Shown: positions 1-12,200 of the stretch, in pieces | How positions within the stretch are numbered: the stretch's first letter is position 1 | Layout of the letters: each line of letters starts with the position of its first letter | From: Hydrangea macrophylla | Taxonomy: Eukaryota; Streptophyta; Magnoliopsida; Cornales; Hydrangeaceae | Assembly (NCBI GenBank): GCA_033977485.1 | Contig: CM066988.1 | Coordinates: 6,179,501-6,243,500 of the forward strand | Direction of reading: 5' to 3' | DNA length: 64,000 nt | Position numbers and translations under genes: made by a program | Notes under the pieces: model-generated | Told to the model about the DNA's origin: nothing | Database searches by the model: none | The model's input: the letters and a program-made list of their open reading frames with translations, nothing else

Positions 1-420
1 ACCCTTTCCACCCTTGATTAACTCTATTTTTCTCCCTCGTCTCACGTTCCTAATGTTTACATTCCTTTTTTTTTTTAACAAACATTTGCTATATTTTTGG
101 ACTCTATGCATACGGATAAGCAGTACTGGGATTGTCAACACCAGCAATGGTGTGTTGTCGGCACACCAACTTCCCAATTTTCCAGTTTTGAAAAAAATAA
201 AAAAAAGTCACAAGTAAATAACTAATTAAAATGTGTTGTGCTTGCAACACGCCATAGGTGTTGTCGATGATCCGTGGACATTTATTGTTTTATATAATTA
301 TATGACTCTAAAATAAACTAAAACTATCATTTCTATTGGATTAATTATATGATTCACAAATTTGGTTCCCAAATGCCACACGTGATACCTTAGAAGCAGG
401 AATCTTTAAAAGTGATCACG

Positions 421-456
421 CTCCCCGCCCCCGCCCCCGCTTTCACTCCCGCCCCG
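421..456 (-). other. C-rich tract, possible G-quadruplex on the minus strand
   Basis: Five runs of three to five cytosines lie within about 36 bp, separated by single bases except for one 9-nt gap. The complementary minus strand, the coding strand of the apyrase, is therefore G-run rich. A second C-rich patch follows at about 497-515. Whether it folds is inference. Confidence 0.3.
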
Positions 457-1002
457 CTCAAGAAGTAACCTTTGAAACCTCGTAAAGTTTAGCGCTTTCC
501 CGCCCCCTCCCCCTCTCTCGCTTCGTGCAACTTAGCGTGATACCATAGATCACTGTCATAACATGAAGTACAATTGTTCAACTATCTGGGATCCATATTT
601 AGGATTTAAGTTTGGGAAGCATAGAATAATGATATAAAACTCTTTTTTTTTTTTTTTTTTGTGGGTTTGGGGGGGGGGGGGGGGGGGGGCTGCACTTTCC
701 TTGTTCTTGATAGCTTTAGAGGCAATTTTTTAAAATTTAATACTCAAGAATTAGATGCTCTCCTAATATTGTGCCCCGGTCAAACTAAACTTGATATATC
801 ATTACATAGATATCAATATGTAAGCTTTCATCCATTCGAACTACTTGAGAAGTTAATTCGATTGTACTACCTTTCTGTAATTTTATGTCATTTCATATCT
901 CAAACGGTCTACAACATGATCTTTGAGATGATATGATTGTCGAAATATTCAATTGAGGACCTTTTTTAGAGTTATAACAGTTTTGGTATTAGAATGTATG
1001 GT

Positions 1003-1262
1003 GTCGGGTGCGGGTGTGTATCTAGGTGTCGGACCTCCTTTAAATCCAAATCTTAGGATTCGGAAAATGTGTCTAAACGTTAGATACGGGTATGCAGACA
1101 CCTTCTGAACGTATAAACATACTATGTTTCTTAATATCAATCGTTAGAAAGCTCTTTGCCCACAATTTTGAGCTTCTACTTACCTTTTCAACATCACTTG
1201 TGGAGGATCCGAGTGTCCGAATTGGGTACGTGCGTCGGACACGGGGATCGGGTACTTGAGGT
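1003..1262. repeat. Degenerate repeat with GTGTCGG/TCGGACAC inverted motifs, possibly a MITE
   Basis: GTGTCGG-type words at 1003-1045 are answered by GAGTGTCCGA and GTCGGACACG words at 1208-1245. The pieces next to CTCC on each side are roughly inverted. No clean terminal repeat or target duplication is visible, so the element type is open. Confidence 0.3.
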
Positions 1263-2493
1263 TAGTAGGAGAGTCCAGGTAACATATATTAGAATACCCA
1301 CCACGACTTATATTTGATTATCTTCTATGATGAAATATAGTCGACAGTGATTTGGTTTGAGAACATCCTATAATTTCAGCATTTGTGCATAATTTTTGTT
1401 CAATGAATGACTAGATCATACATATTTGATGAAAAATTATCTAGCTACATAGAGAATTAACATGACACTCGATCCTTTGAATGTTTATCCATATCAAATG
1501 TTTAATTTACAAATCACTTGTCTTCGGCTTAGCGCCCATTCCTAATGTTCTTTTTTTGTAACTTTGGTGGATTGTATGGTTTAGCAACTATAGGAAAAAG
1601 TAGATTAAATTTTCACCGGTCTATAATTACATGAAAACATTATTAAAATAAGTATCTAAAATGATCAAAAATCAAAATGTAACAAGGAACACTTAACTGT
1701 ACCGTTTAAACTTGAAACACACCAAAGTTCTCGGTCTATAGATTTTCTCTATACTTTTCTCAAAAATATGTCCAACCACCTACATTCTTTTTTGCGATAC
1801 CAAAGTTTTAGGTATGCTTCTCTGTATTTTTTGTATTTCTGTAATGTTAGAGATTTTCATCTTCTTTCTTGCAAAGTTAAATAAAATTTCTAAGATATAT
1901 TATGAAATGCCAAGAAGTTGTAGTGTATGAACTTAGGGACTATACATAATAGAGTATATGTGATTTCGAATTAATGTCTTCTTTGTTAAGTGCAATTTTC
2001 CCTATGAGTACGAACATTGTTGCTTTGTATTTTAAAGGATAAGTATCATAAACTTCCTTTCAATATATATACATATATGTTAGAAATTTTAAGTACATTA
2101 TTGCTTCTATTATATCTTTCTCCCTCTCATGGGTGAAATTCTTTATTCATTGGAGTTAATTAGCAAGTATAGTGCAACAACTTTGGAAGTATACAATACA
2201 GAGCATTTGTGATTTAAACTAATCTTCTGAAATATTTAAAGCACTTTGAATTTTAATTAATCTTAATTAACATAAAATACTTCAAATCTTTAATGTCAAG
2301 AAAAGAGATGTAACTGTAAAAATAATTTGAAAAATATCTTTTTTGACACCAAATATTTGATTAGATTTAAATTTTTTTTTTTTTGTAAGTAGGAGAAACT
2401 GTAAAAAGTTTGTTTAGAAGTTGTTACGAGTTATGTGTTTAGCCAATTTAATTTTTTAATTTGCTAAAAATATCTAGCCGCTTGTGCACCAAT

Positions 2494-2523
2494 CACGTGC
2501 AAAGCACGTGCTATATGACTAGT
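2494..2523 (+). mobile_element. Helitron-like 3' terminus
   Basis: A perfect 7-bp hairpin, CACGTGC, AAA loop, GCACGTG (2494-2510), is followed eight bases later by CTAG and then T. This is the hairpin plus CTRR end of a Helitron, which inserts before T. No matching 5' TC end was identified, so the length is unknown. A small non-autonomous element, plus strand, within the apyrase intron is the simplest reading. Confidence 0.5.
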
Positions 2524-3115
2524 ATATGTGTGTGTGTGTGTGTGTGTCCTTGTTTTCTCTAATCTTGCCTTCGAAGATCAAAACTAGATGTTGGATGAAA
2601 ATTAGGGAACAAAAAAACAAAATAATTAAACAAATGAAAAATCATCAGTAAAAGGAAATTAGAAATCCCCCCCCCCCCCCCTCTGCCATCATCACACCTG
2701 TTAATCATGCATTAAGAGTTAATCAAAAAAAGTAATGTGCCAATACTTCTTGATGTGGCCATCAATAGCATCAGTTCACATGTCATCGTAACTAAAATGT
2801 TTAGCAGTCAGCTTGATGGTTGCAAATCTAGACTCAGCAGATCTCATATTAAGAAGTTAGTTGTGCATGTAAAATGCATACAGTATTGAGTTCAAACAAT
2901 TTAGGGTCTACGGTTTTATGAAAGATGTGTGCCTCATGTACAACAGTACAAACATGCTGTGTAGCACAGTATCATAATCACTCAAAAAATAACTAGATAT
3001 AAAAATAAGAGAGAAAAAGGGAAGGAAAAACATATACTGTAATCATTTTAGATGATGAGTAACACAACTGTCAAAACCACGCCAGAGTTTTTGAGACTGG
3101 AGGAATTGAACATAC

Positions 3116-3207
3116 CATGATACCCTGCCAAGATGCACGGATTGCCGGACTCTTCAACCTCCTTCAGAATCTCAGCTCGAGCTGCCAATAAGCCATAATG
3201 CAAGTAA
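3116..3207 (-). CDS. Apyrase exon 6
   Basis: 92 nt encoding [20 protein letters not shown] and the [10 protein letters not shown] segment typical of the central part of plant apyrases. Acceptor TATCAG, donor ATG|GTATGT. One base of the next codon is carried over. Intron 5 (3208-3501) is 294 bp. Confidence 0.92.
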
Positions 3208-6200
3208 CTGATACAAGACACAAAAACCACATCAGGTTGTTACACAATGTAACGATAATTCTATTTAATCTGTTGACATTGATCAACATAATATATAATA
3301 TAAAACCAAACTTTGTTTACAAGTCTTAAGTCTAAAACCAATTTGTTTACCAAGAAATGAAAAACTGAAGAAACACAACAGAGATGGACTAAATGAACTA
3401 AAGCAGGAGCATACAACAATTAAAGTATCCCACGAGGAAACACACCAAAAATCGTCATTGCAGAATGAAGTCATCTATTCATCAAAGAGGAAGAGAGAAA
3501 CCTGTGAACATAAAGGTAATATTTCATTCCCTTGAGATACATTTCCTTCACATATGTCTCCTCTCCATTTGATAGCCTTGGAGCCTTCGCAGCATCAGCT
3601 TCTGAGATAGCATATGCCATTTGCACAGATCCACCTCCAAGGTCAACTACCCCAACTGTACTTGAATATTTCTTTCCCAAATTCCCTAATAGATAATTTA
3701 TGGTCACCTGAACAGCCAAAAAGCAACTCAAATAAATTCCATTACTATGGCCCAGTGGTCATTAGTAAGAATGCAGAAGATAGAACCTTAATTGTGGCAA
3801 AGTGTTTTCTTGATTATATTGTGTCATGTCTTAGTTTCAAACACAAAATTCTGCGCGGGCTAATTTAATTGATAGGATCACGGAGGGCGGAAATATTTTG
3901 AAGATAGAGGAAGAGATGAAAGAATCAGCACTAGACTATTATCAAAAACTGTATACAGAAAAAGCCACATGGAGGCCTACACTTGATTGCTTGGAGCTGG
4001 AGTTCAGCACCATAGATGAGAGGAAGATAGGAATTGGCTTGAGAGGCCTTTCACCGGGGCAAAAATTCTAGAAGTGATAAAGATTTGTAGTCAAGATAAA
4101 GTGTAGGGACAAACAGGTTTACATTGATATTTTTCGGGGGTGTTGGGGCTCGGTAAGAAGAGACATGACGGCAGCCATCAGTTCCTTCTTTATAAAAGGA
4201 ATAAATTTTAGAGGAGCTTGAAGACTACACTTATGGTTCTAAAACCAAAAAAGGGTGGAGCATTTGAGATATAAAGGATTTCAGGCCATTTGGTAGGTGC
4301 TTTCTATAAGCTGCTAGCTGAAGTCCTAGCAATAAGACTTCAGGAGGTAATTGGATTAGTTATTTTGGGATCACAAAAGACAAATTTTAGATGCAGACCT
4401 CATAGCCAACGAGACAGTGGATTCAAGGCTAAGAGAAATGGAAGAAGGTTATTGTATAAGCTGGATGTGGCTAAGGTTTATGATCACGAATGTTGGAAAT
4501 TCCTTGACTACATCATCGGAATGGGTTGGGAGTGAAATGGAGGAGATGGATTGAGTTGTGCATCTCATTCTTTAAATGCTTACCAACTAGCTTTTTCTGC
4601 AGAGTGTGTGTGTGTGCGTGGAGCCTCCTTTTTTTTTCACCCCATTTTTGCAAATCACAATCATTCCTACAGTCTCTCGAATGTTTTCTAATTTTATCTT
4701 TCCCAGTCTTACCACACACCCATCTTAGCATCCTCATCTCAGCTACGCTCACTTTGCTAATGTGTTGTTTCTTAGTTGCACAACACTTTGTCCCATAGCG
4801 CATAGCTGGCTTAATAGCTATCCTATAAAATTTTCCTCTCAATTTGCTAGTATTCTTTGGTCACATAATACTCCAGAAGCACTCCTCCACTTAAGCCAGC
4901 CTACTTTAATTCTATGGATCACGTCATCACCAATCTCTCCATCTCTACCGATCATTGATCCTAGATAGCGAAAGTGTTCTCACTTTGGGATCTCCTGATC
5001 TTCGATCTTCACTGCTTCGTCGTCTCTACTTCCCCTATTGCTAAACTGCATTCCATGTATTCTATTTTCGTCATGTTTATCTTTAGCCCCTTAGTCTCCA
5101 GTGCTTCTCTCCAAGCTTTCAGCTTAGTGTTGAGTCCCCCTTTAGTCTCATCAACCAAGACAATATCATCTGCGAACAACATACACCATAGGACTTCATC
5201 TTGAATGTGTCGAGTCAATTCTTCCATAATTAGGGCGAATAAATAAGGGCCCAAGGCCGACCCTTGGTGCAAGCCTAGGGTGATTGGGAATTCGCTTGTT
5301 TCTCCGGCCGGTGATCGAATTGTAGTAAACACTTCATCATACATATCCTTCACCACTTCAATATAACCTTTGGTCACTCCCTTCTTCTCTAGCGCCCACC
5401 AAATTAATCTCTAAGCACCATGTCATAAGCTTTCTCTAAATCAATAAAAACCATATGTAGATCTTTTTTCTTCCAACACTCCCCCTCGAGCTAGTACGAA
5501 GATGTCCAAGCAAAGTGAATCGATCTACTCCTAACCCCTTTGGAAAGAAAATCTGCCAATTGCTTGCCAGTCTTCACAAAAGGAGTGCAGACCGTACCAT
5601 TGTTTATATTTTCCTTAATAGAGTGCCTATCAATCTCGACATGCTTGGTATGATCGTGATGTACTGGTTTATGAGCTATATTGATAGCAACTTTATTGTC
5701 ACAATATAGTCACATATGTCCTGTCAATTCCAACCTCGTATCCTTCAGGAAGGACTTAATCCACAAAAGTTCACAAATGCCTTGGGCTATTGCCCTGAAC
5801 TCTGCCTCTGCACTGGACCATGCTACTACATTTTGCTTCTTACTTCTCCAAGTAACTAAATTACGTATTAAAAAGGTACAGTACCCTGAGGTGGACCTTC
5901 AATCAATCATTGAGCCAGCCCAATTTGCATTAGTATAAGCTTCCACCCTAAGACGATCATGCTTGGCAAAGTACAAGCCCTTTCCCGGAGCGGACTTTAA
6001 GTACTGAAGTATCCGAAAGACAGCCTTCAGGTGAGTCTCACGCGTAGCATACATAAATTGGCTAACCACACTCACTGCAAATGCGATGTCGGGACGTGTA
6101 CCAGTCTCTGATATCTCCCCTTATCAACTGTTGTTCTACTACTGTCATCACTAAGCTTCTAATTAGGATCTATAGGAGTGTCACAAGCTCTACTCCCTAG

Positions 6201-9200
6201 CATCCCCGTCTCCTTCAAAAGGTCAAGGACATAAGTCCTTTGGGAGATATATATCCCGTGCTTCGATCTAGCAACTTCAATCCCCAAAAAATACTTTAGA
6301 GCTCCCAAATCCTTAATTTCGAACTTTGTGGCCAATAATTCTTTAATCGTTGCATTTCCCCCAAATCATTCCCTGTAAGTACAATATCAACAACATATAC
6401 TATGAGGGCGGTGGTCTTACCCTGCGAGGAATGCTTAATGAACAAAGTATAATCAGCATAACTCTGCTTGAAGCCATATCTAAGCATTGCCTAAGTGAAC
6501 CTCTCAAACCAAAACCGTGGGGATGACCATATAATGACTTCCTGAGTCTACATACCTTCCCTTCTGTCTTGGAATCCTCAAAGCTAGGAGGCACATCCAT
6601 ATACACCTCTTCTTCTAGATCACCGTGCAAGAAAGCATTCTTCACATCAAACTAGTGAAGGGGCCAATCTAGATTTACTGCAAGTGAGAGAAGAATTCTA
6701 ACTGAATTCATCTTAACAACCGGTGCAAATGTCTCCTGATAATCCACCCATAAGTTTGAGTAAAGCCCTTTGCAATAAGACAGGATTTGTATCGCTCAAT
6801 TGAACATCAACCATGTGTTTCACTGTATACACCACTTGCACCCCACAGTTCGTTTTCCTTGAGTAACTCTGTTAATTCCCAAGTACCACTCTTACGAAGA
6901 GTTTTCATGTCTTCAATCATAGCATGTTTCCACTTGAGATCAGCAAGAGCATCCTAAACATGGTTAGGTACACAAATAGAGGAAATATTTGAAACAAAGA
7001 ATCTATAGGAAGGGGACAAGTGAGTAAGACACAAAGTTAGATATAGGATGTTGAGTACAAGACCTACCACCCTTACGAACAACAATGGGTACATCTAGAT
7101 CATCACACTCAATGGGAGAAGGTATTTCAGAAATACATGGATCTTCATCAGTCAAAGGGAATGGCAGTGAAAGAATAGGAGAAGTTGCCTAGTCTTTCTC
7201 TTACTTCATGTTCCTTTCGAATAGACCAACAATTCTTCCTTCTTTGGAGTTGCTTTTTTTTTTTTCCCCCAACTCCTTTGTCTCACTCTCTTTTTCTTCC
7301 TCGGACTCCTTTGCCTCACACAATTTTTTCTCCCTCCGACTCCTTTTCATCACACCCTTTTTTTGTGATCGTCTCCGTTTCAGCCTCAATAATCGTAGGC
7401 AACGTAAACACAGGCATCACCAAGGTTTTTAAAATCAGGATCCTAAGTGGGATCGTTTTGGGTGTAGGATCGGATCGAGGATCGTAAGAACCTACAAAAA
7501 CTCCGAAAATGGTGCATTTTTGTTCTTCCCCTTCCCCTTCCTCTAGAACCCATGGAAGACATAAAAATCCATGACTACAAGTCGCAAAATATTACATGCA
7601 ATACATATGGTAATATTAAGGAAAACATGAGGAACCACAACACATTGAAGAGAAGAAAAATAAAAAGTGAAAAATGTTGAAGCTACCAGTTGAAATCAGG
7701 GAAAGATGTTGAAGATAAACTCCACAACCCAGCAAAGATGTCACCCAGCCCCAAAATCAACAGTTGAAGGCTATTATCAAAGCCTCTATGGAGGGCGAAG
7801 GAGAGACGAAGGGTTTCTGTGGTTGTCGCAAGTCGCAAGGCCTGCTGGTGCTGTCGCAAGGTTTGGTTGTGGCTTTCGTAAGTCGCAAGGTTTCGTTATG
7901 GCTGTCACAAGCCTTGGTTGAGGCTGTCGAAGGGTTTTGTGAAGAAATTGTTGTCGTGCAAGGGTTCACGATAGTGTTATTTGCCCTAAAAGGGGCTGGG
8001 TTGAAGTGAACAAAGAGAAAAGCCCAACAAAAAAATCTGAAAAAGGCCCAAATATTGGATTGTTTACTATCCTACCGATCCCCGATTTTACGATCCTACC
8101 GATCCTCAAACGATCCTACACATATTGCGATTTAGACTACGATCCGGATCGAAATATCAAAGTGGGATCGTAATCCGGATTGCGATTTTGATAACCTTGG
8201 GCATCTCTACGATCCGGATCGAAATATCAAAGTGGGATCGTAATCCGGATCGCGATTTTGATAACCTTGGGCATCTCTTCCTCTAACCTCTGCTCCCCGT
8301 TAAGAGCTTGTTGGAAACACTGGGAATTCTGGAAGTAAGACTGAGACTCAAAGAATGTAACATCCATAGGTACAAACCATTTCCGAGACGGAGGATGATA
8401 ACACTTATACCCCTTTTGAGAATGAGAGTAACCTATGAATACACACCTAAGGGCACGAGGATCTAACTTCCCACGAGTGGGAGAATTGTTAAGAACAAAG
8501 CACACACAACCGAAGACCCGGGGAGAAATAGAAAAGAGTGTTGAAGAGGGGAGGAGCACTTCAATTGGTGCTCTCTTGTTGAACACATGCGTAGGAAGAC
8601 GATTAATGAGGCAAGCAGTTGTAAGGACTGTCTCACCCCAGTAAGACTTGGGAGCATTTACTGAGAAGAGCATGGAACAAGCAACTTCTAACAAGTGACG
8701 GTTCTTGCGTTTGACCACCCCATTTTGTTGAGGTGTATCAATAAAAGAAGTCTGATGAATTATTCCATGAGAACAGAAAAAATCTCCAAGACTAGAATCA
8801 ATGTACTCACCCCATATTATCAGATGCAAAATTTTCATGTCTGCCCCAAACTGAGTACGAATCATCTGATGGAAGGCTTTGAAAACAGAAAAGACTTCCT
8901 TTTTTTCCTTCATATAAATCCATGTTCAAGTCAAAGGAACCCTAATTGCTTCCTAGCAAAAAAAAAAAAAGAAAGGAACCTTAATTGCTGACTTATTTGA
9001 CCTGTCAGTATGAATGATCACATGCACCGCATCCCCATCTGTTACAGTAGTTTCCTCTGGCATGTTAGATGGACCTGCTGATGCAACCAAAAGGCTATGG
9101 CCTATGGGAATAGTCACTTTGTGTGTGTGTAACATAAATTTTTGTAATGTTAATTTTAGTCCTGATTCGTGGTGTTTGTGTTGTTTGTTAGGCAAATGAG

Positions 9201-12200
9201 ATGTTACATCACAAGGCAAACCTGAATGGGTATCTGTCCTACCATACTGATCAAAGCCTGGAGAAGATCAACCAGGACACTGACCGAGATTTCTTTATGA
9301 GTGCTAAAGAAGCCAAAGAGTATGGGCTTATAGATGGTGTTATCATGAATCCTCTCAAAGCTCTACAGCCCCTTGCAGCTACTGCAGATCAGTAATACAT
9401 AATTCCTGGTGTGTAAACTTCCCTCGTTTGTTTCGCATTAAATGGCACAGCTATATTGCAGATTTGAGTGGGAAACGAGAAAAATCATCGATGAATGTAA
9501 CAAACCATCTATGACCTTTTAACGACACAATACGAGATGGATCCCAAACATCATAATGAACTAAAGCAAAAGGGAGAGAACTTTTAGAGGAACTTGGTAG
9601 AAAGGATGCACGGTGATGCTTTCCAAGTTCACAAGACTCACATAAAAACTCGGAGGCCTTCTTACTTAGGACAACTGAATGAAATAAATGCTGAAGTAAA
9701 GAGAAAGGAGGGTGTCCCAACCACTTGTGCCAAAGCCATAGGTCTTCGGTTTTATTATTAGAGACCACGATATTATGCGCCATCTGCTCTCCTAAATCCA
9801 AGAGATAAAGGTCATTCTCCATTCTACCACTGCCAACCGTCCTCTTCGTCATAAGATCCTGAAAGATACAATGTTCAGGGGAAAGAATTACACTACAATT
9901 CAAGTCACGAGTAATACGACTGATTGATTAGAGGTTATTGGAGAAACTAGGGACATGCAAACCGATGACAATGGTAATCAGGGAGTAGCGTGAATTAAAC
10001 CTTTTTCCCGAAACTGAGGAAAAAGTTCAATCAGCAATTCCAAATTTGTCGGGACCTGAATAGGGTTTATAAGCAGAAAAAATATCTAAAGATCCAGACA
10101 TATGATCAAAAGCTCCAGAATCAATAATCCATGGGAAGGAAGAACGAGATAAAAAAGCTTTAGCTGAGGTGGCAAAGTTACCTGAATGGGCAAACGAAGA
10201 GGAGGCGACTATAGATGTAGACGGAGCACTACAGGCCATCAGATTCTAGGGAGCATCCTCAAACTCTCTGCCAGAAGTAGAAGCAAATTGATCACCCTGG
10301 GCTGGAAGGGTTGTATCTACGACTGCTGAAACGAATGATGACTGCTCGGAAGGAGCATAAATAACAACTCTCCTCATTCTGCATAATAGTACTAGGTGCT
10401 CTGATTCTCCCATTTACGTAGTCCCTCGTCCCTCGGCTTTTCAAGAAAATGGACATTGACTTCGACCACACAAGGTAGTTTTGATCATTAGAGAAAGACA
10501 ATGTGATTTTTAGGTTGGGGTTCTTGGTGGAGCAACAAAGGGGCTCTCGACCTTAGGCGTCTATAAACAGACAGTGGACTGACTAGTAGTGTCACCCATA
10601 AACGAGCAATAAAGTGACTGAAAAGGTTGGGGGCATGTTTTTTGGTATCTCATCATATATCTATATATAGGTGTGTGTGTGAGTACATATAGTCATATAT
10701 ACACTGCTAGAGAGAGAGAGAGAGAGCGCTTTGCTCTTGGTCTGCCAGGGTAATCGATAAGTTGAAGATGAAAGAAGCGGCGTTGTTTTTTTTTAATTTT
10801 CAAAACTTTTTCATTTTTAAGTTTTGCCCCAAAATTTGAAAACGTTTTGTGGAAGGAAAAATAAAACAAAATGTTATTAAACATATTTTCAGTTTTTTTT
10901 CTTTTCTGAAAAAATAAAAGCAGAAACTGAAAACCGCAACGTTACTAAACGAACCCCAAGTTTTAACAAATTCAAAGCAAGTCCAATCAATTGAAACGAG
11001 CACTCTTGAAAGTTGGAACAACTGATAACTCCATTCCCAATAGGACAACCTAAGTTAAAATTCAACTAGAATCATCAGTTCTTTCCATGAGTTCCACCTC
11101 CTTTTAACTTTAAAATCCCACCAACCTTCCGTACAAGGCAAAACAAGTGCACATAACGTACCCAAAAAAGGGAGTAAAATATGCGATAAGAAACAAAGAT
11201 CTCTTCAAAACAATCATGTCTCAAGGTAGAATTATTCAATCCACTCGTGTTTCCAAAGGGGGAAAAGCCTTTAGCACTATCCCACTAGGATTTCATCCTA
11301 AATTGCACATAAAATGCACCAGAAAAAGGGAGGAAAATATGCGATAAGAAACAAAGATCTCTTCAGAACAATCATGTCTTAAGGCAGATTTACTCAATCC
11401 ACTCGTGTTTCCAAAGGGGGAAAAGCCTTTAGCACTATTCCACTAGGATTTCATCCTAAATTTATCCAGGGGGGCAAATGCCCTCTATGATCTCCCCCGT
11501 CAAAAGGCTCTAGTAGTCCATAGAAATTGACAAACGAAGGAAGGAGCCTAAAACTACCAAGAAAGCCTAATCTCCTATAAGGCCAATTTGGTTTGGTCAC
11601 GTGGGTTATCACTATTGTTGGAGGTTAATGATGTAATTTACTATGTTAGGGCATTGGTCATTATTAGGTCATCATGATGTAAGCCCTAGGAGCATTTTAG
11701 AATTTTCCACTCTGGTATTGCCTATCTATAGGCCATATGTAACCCTTAGTGATTATCTCGTGTTCTGAACTCCAGAGATGTTCCAGGGATGCCTTGGAAA
11801 TGAGAAGGCATCTGAATTATAGGCGAGCATGGAAGACAACTAGAGAGCACTAATAAGATTCTATCTTATCTTCTCAAACACGTGGACGGTCCAGATTAAA
11901 TTGTGAAAATAAACTTTTTAAAAGTTAGTCGGCTACTGTTCAACTTTTGACTATGAACAGTGGAGATTCGCCTTTATCTAAAGAGCACGGTTAAATTTCA
12001 CGGGGAATCCACTTTTCCTAAAGTTCTCAGCTACGTGTCAAAGACTGAGTCGAGTCTTTTTAAAAGATGATCGTTTCTTTTTAAAAGAGAGAATCTGCTT
12101 TATACTTTTTAAAAATATTTTGTCCCATATGACAATTAGTGGTTGAACTGGTCTCAAAAACCATAATTATCATCTTCATGAAAATCTTGAAATGATGGGT

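Larger units (their letters stand above)
1..3115 (-). other. Partial intron 6 of the apyrase gene, AT-rich and non-coding
   Basis: It begins right after the donor GTATGT of exon 6 (minus strand) and runs off the left edge. The next conserved apyrase exon was not found in any frame here, so the intron is longer than 3.1 kb. It holds homopolymer runs (T then G at 641-689), a GT microsatellite near 2528-2547, a C run near 2668-2682, a C-rich patch at 421-520, a degenerate repeat near 1003-1262 and a Helitron-like 3' end at 2494-2523. The short open frames show no recognisable protein. Confidence 0.75.
5471..10599 (-). mobile_element. Decayed Ty1/copia retrotransposon in the apyrase intron
   Basis: Domains read right to left on the minus strand in copia order: gag (10599-10292), protease (10239-10027), GAG-pre-integrase and integrase start (9903-9451), integrase core (8945-8278), RT (about 6680-5950) and RNase H (about 5940-5515). 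A polypurine tract GAGGGGGAG (5479-5487) and an LTR start TGTTGGAA follow, cut after about 8 bp by the RTE fragment. No 5' LTR or primer site is visible at the right end. It is interrupted by a TIR element (7420-8270) and by a ClpP-derived segment (about 8950-9450), and carries many stops and frameshifts. Confidence 0.88.

Noticed and set aside
661..936. 91-codon plus frame near the left edge
   Set aside because: Starts with GTG in a G homopolymer and has no domain.
7185..7487. 100-codon plus frame and its Lys/Glu-rich minus counterpart
   Set aside because: The plus frame is a shadow. The minus frame probably belongs to the variable integrase-RT linker of the copia element and has no independent support.
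11147..11347. 66-codon frame repeated at 20790-20990
   Set aside because: Repeated because the block is duplicated. The frame overlaps a 158-bp tandem repeat, has no recognisable domain, and no start context supports it.
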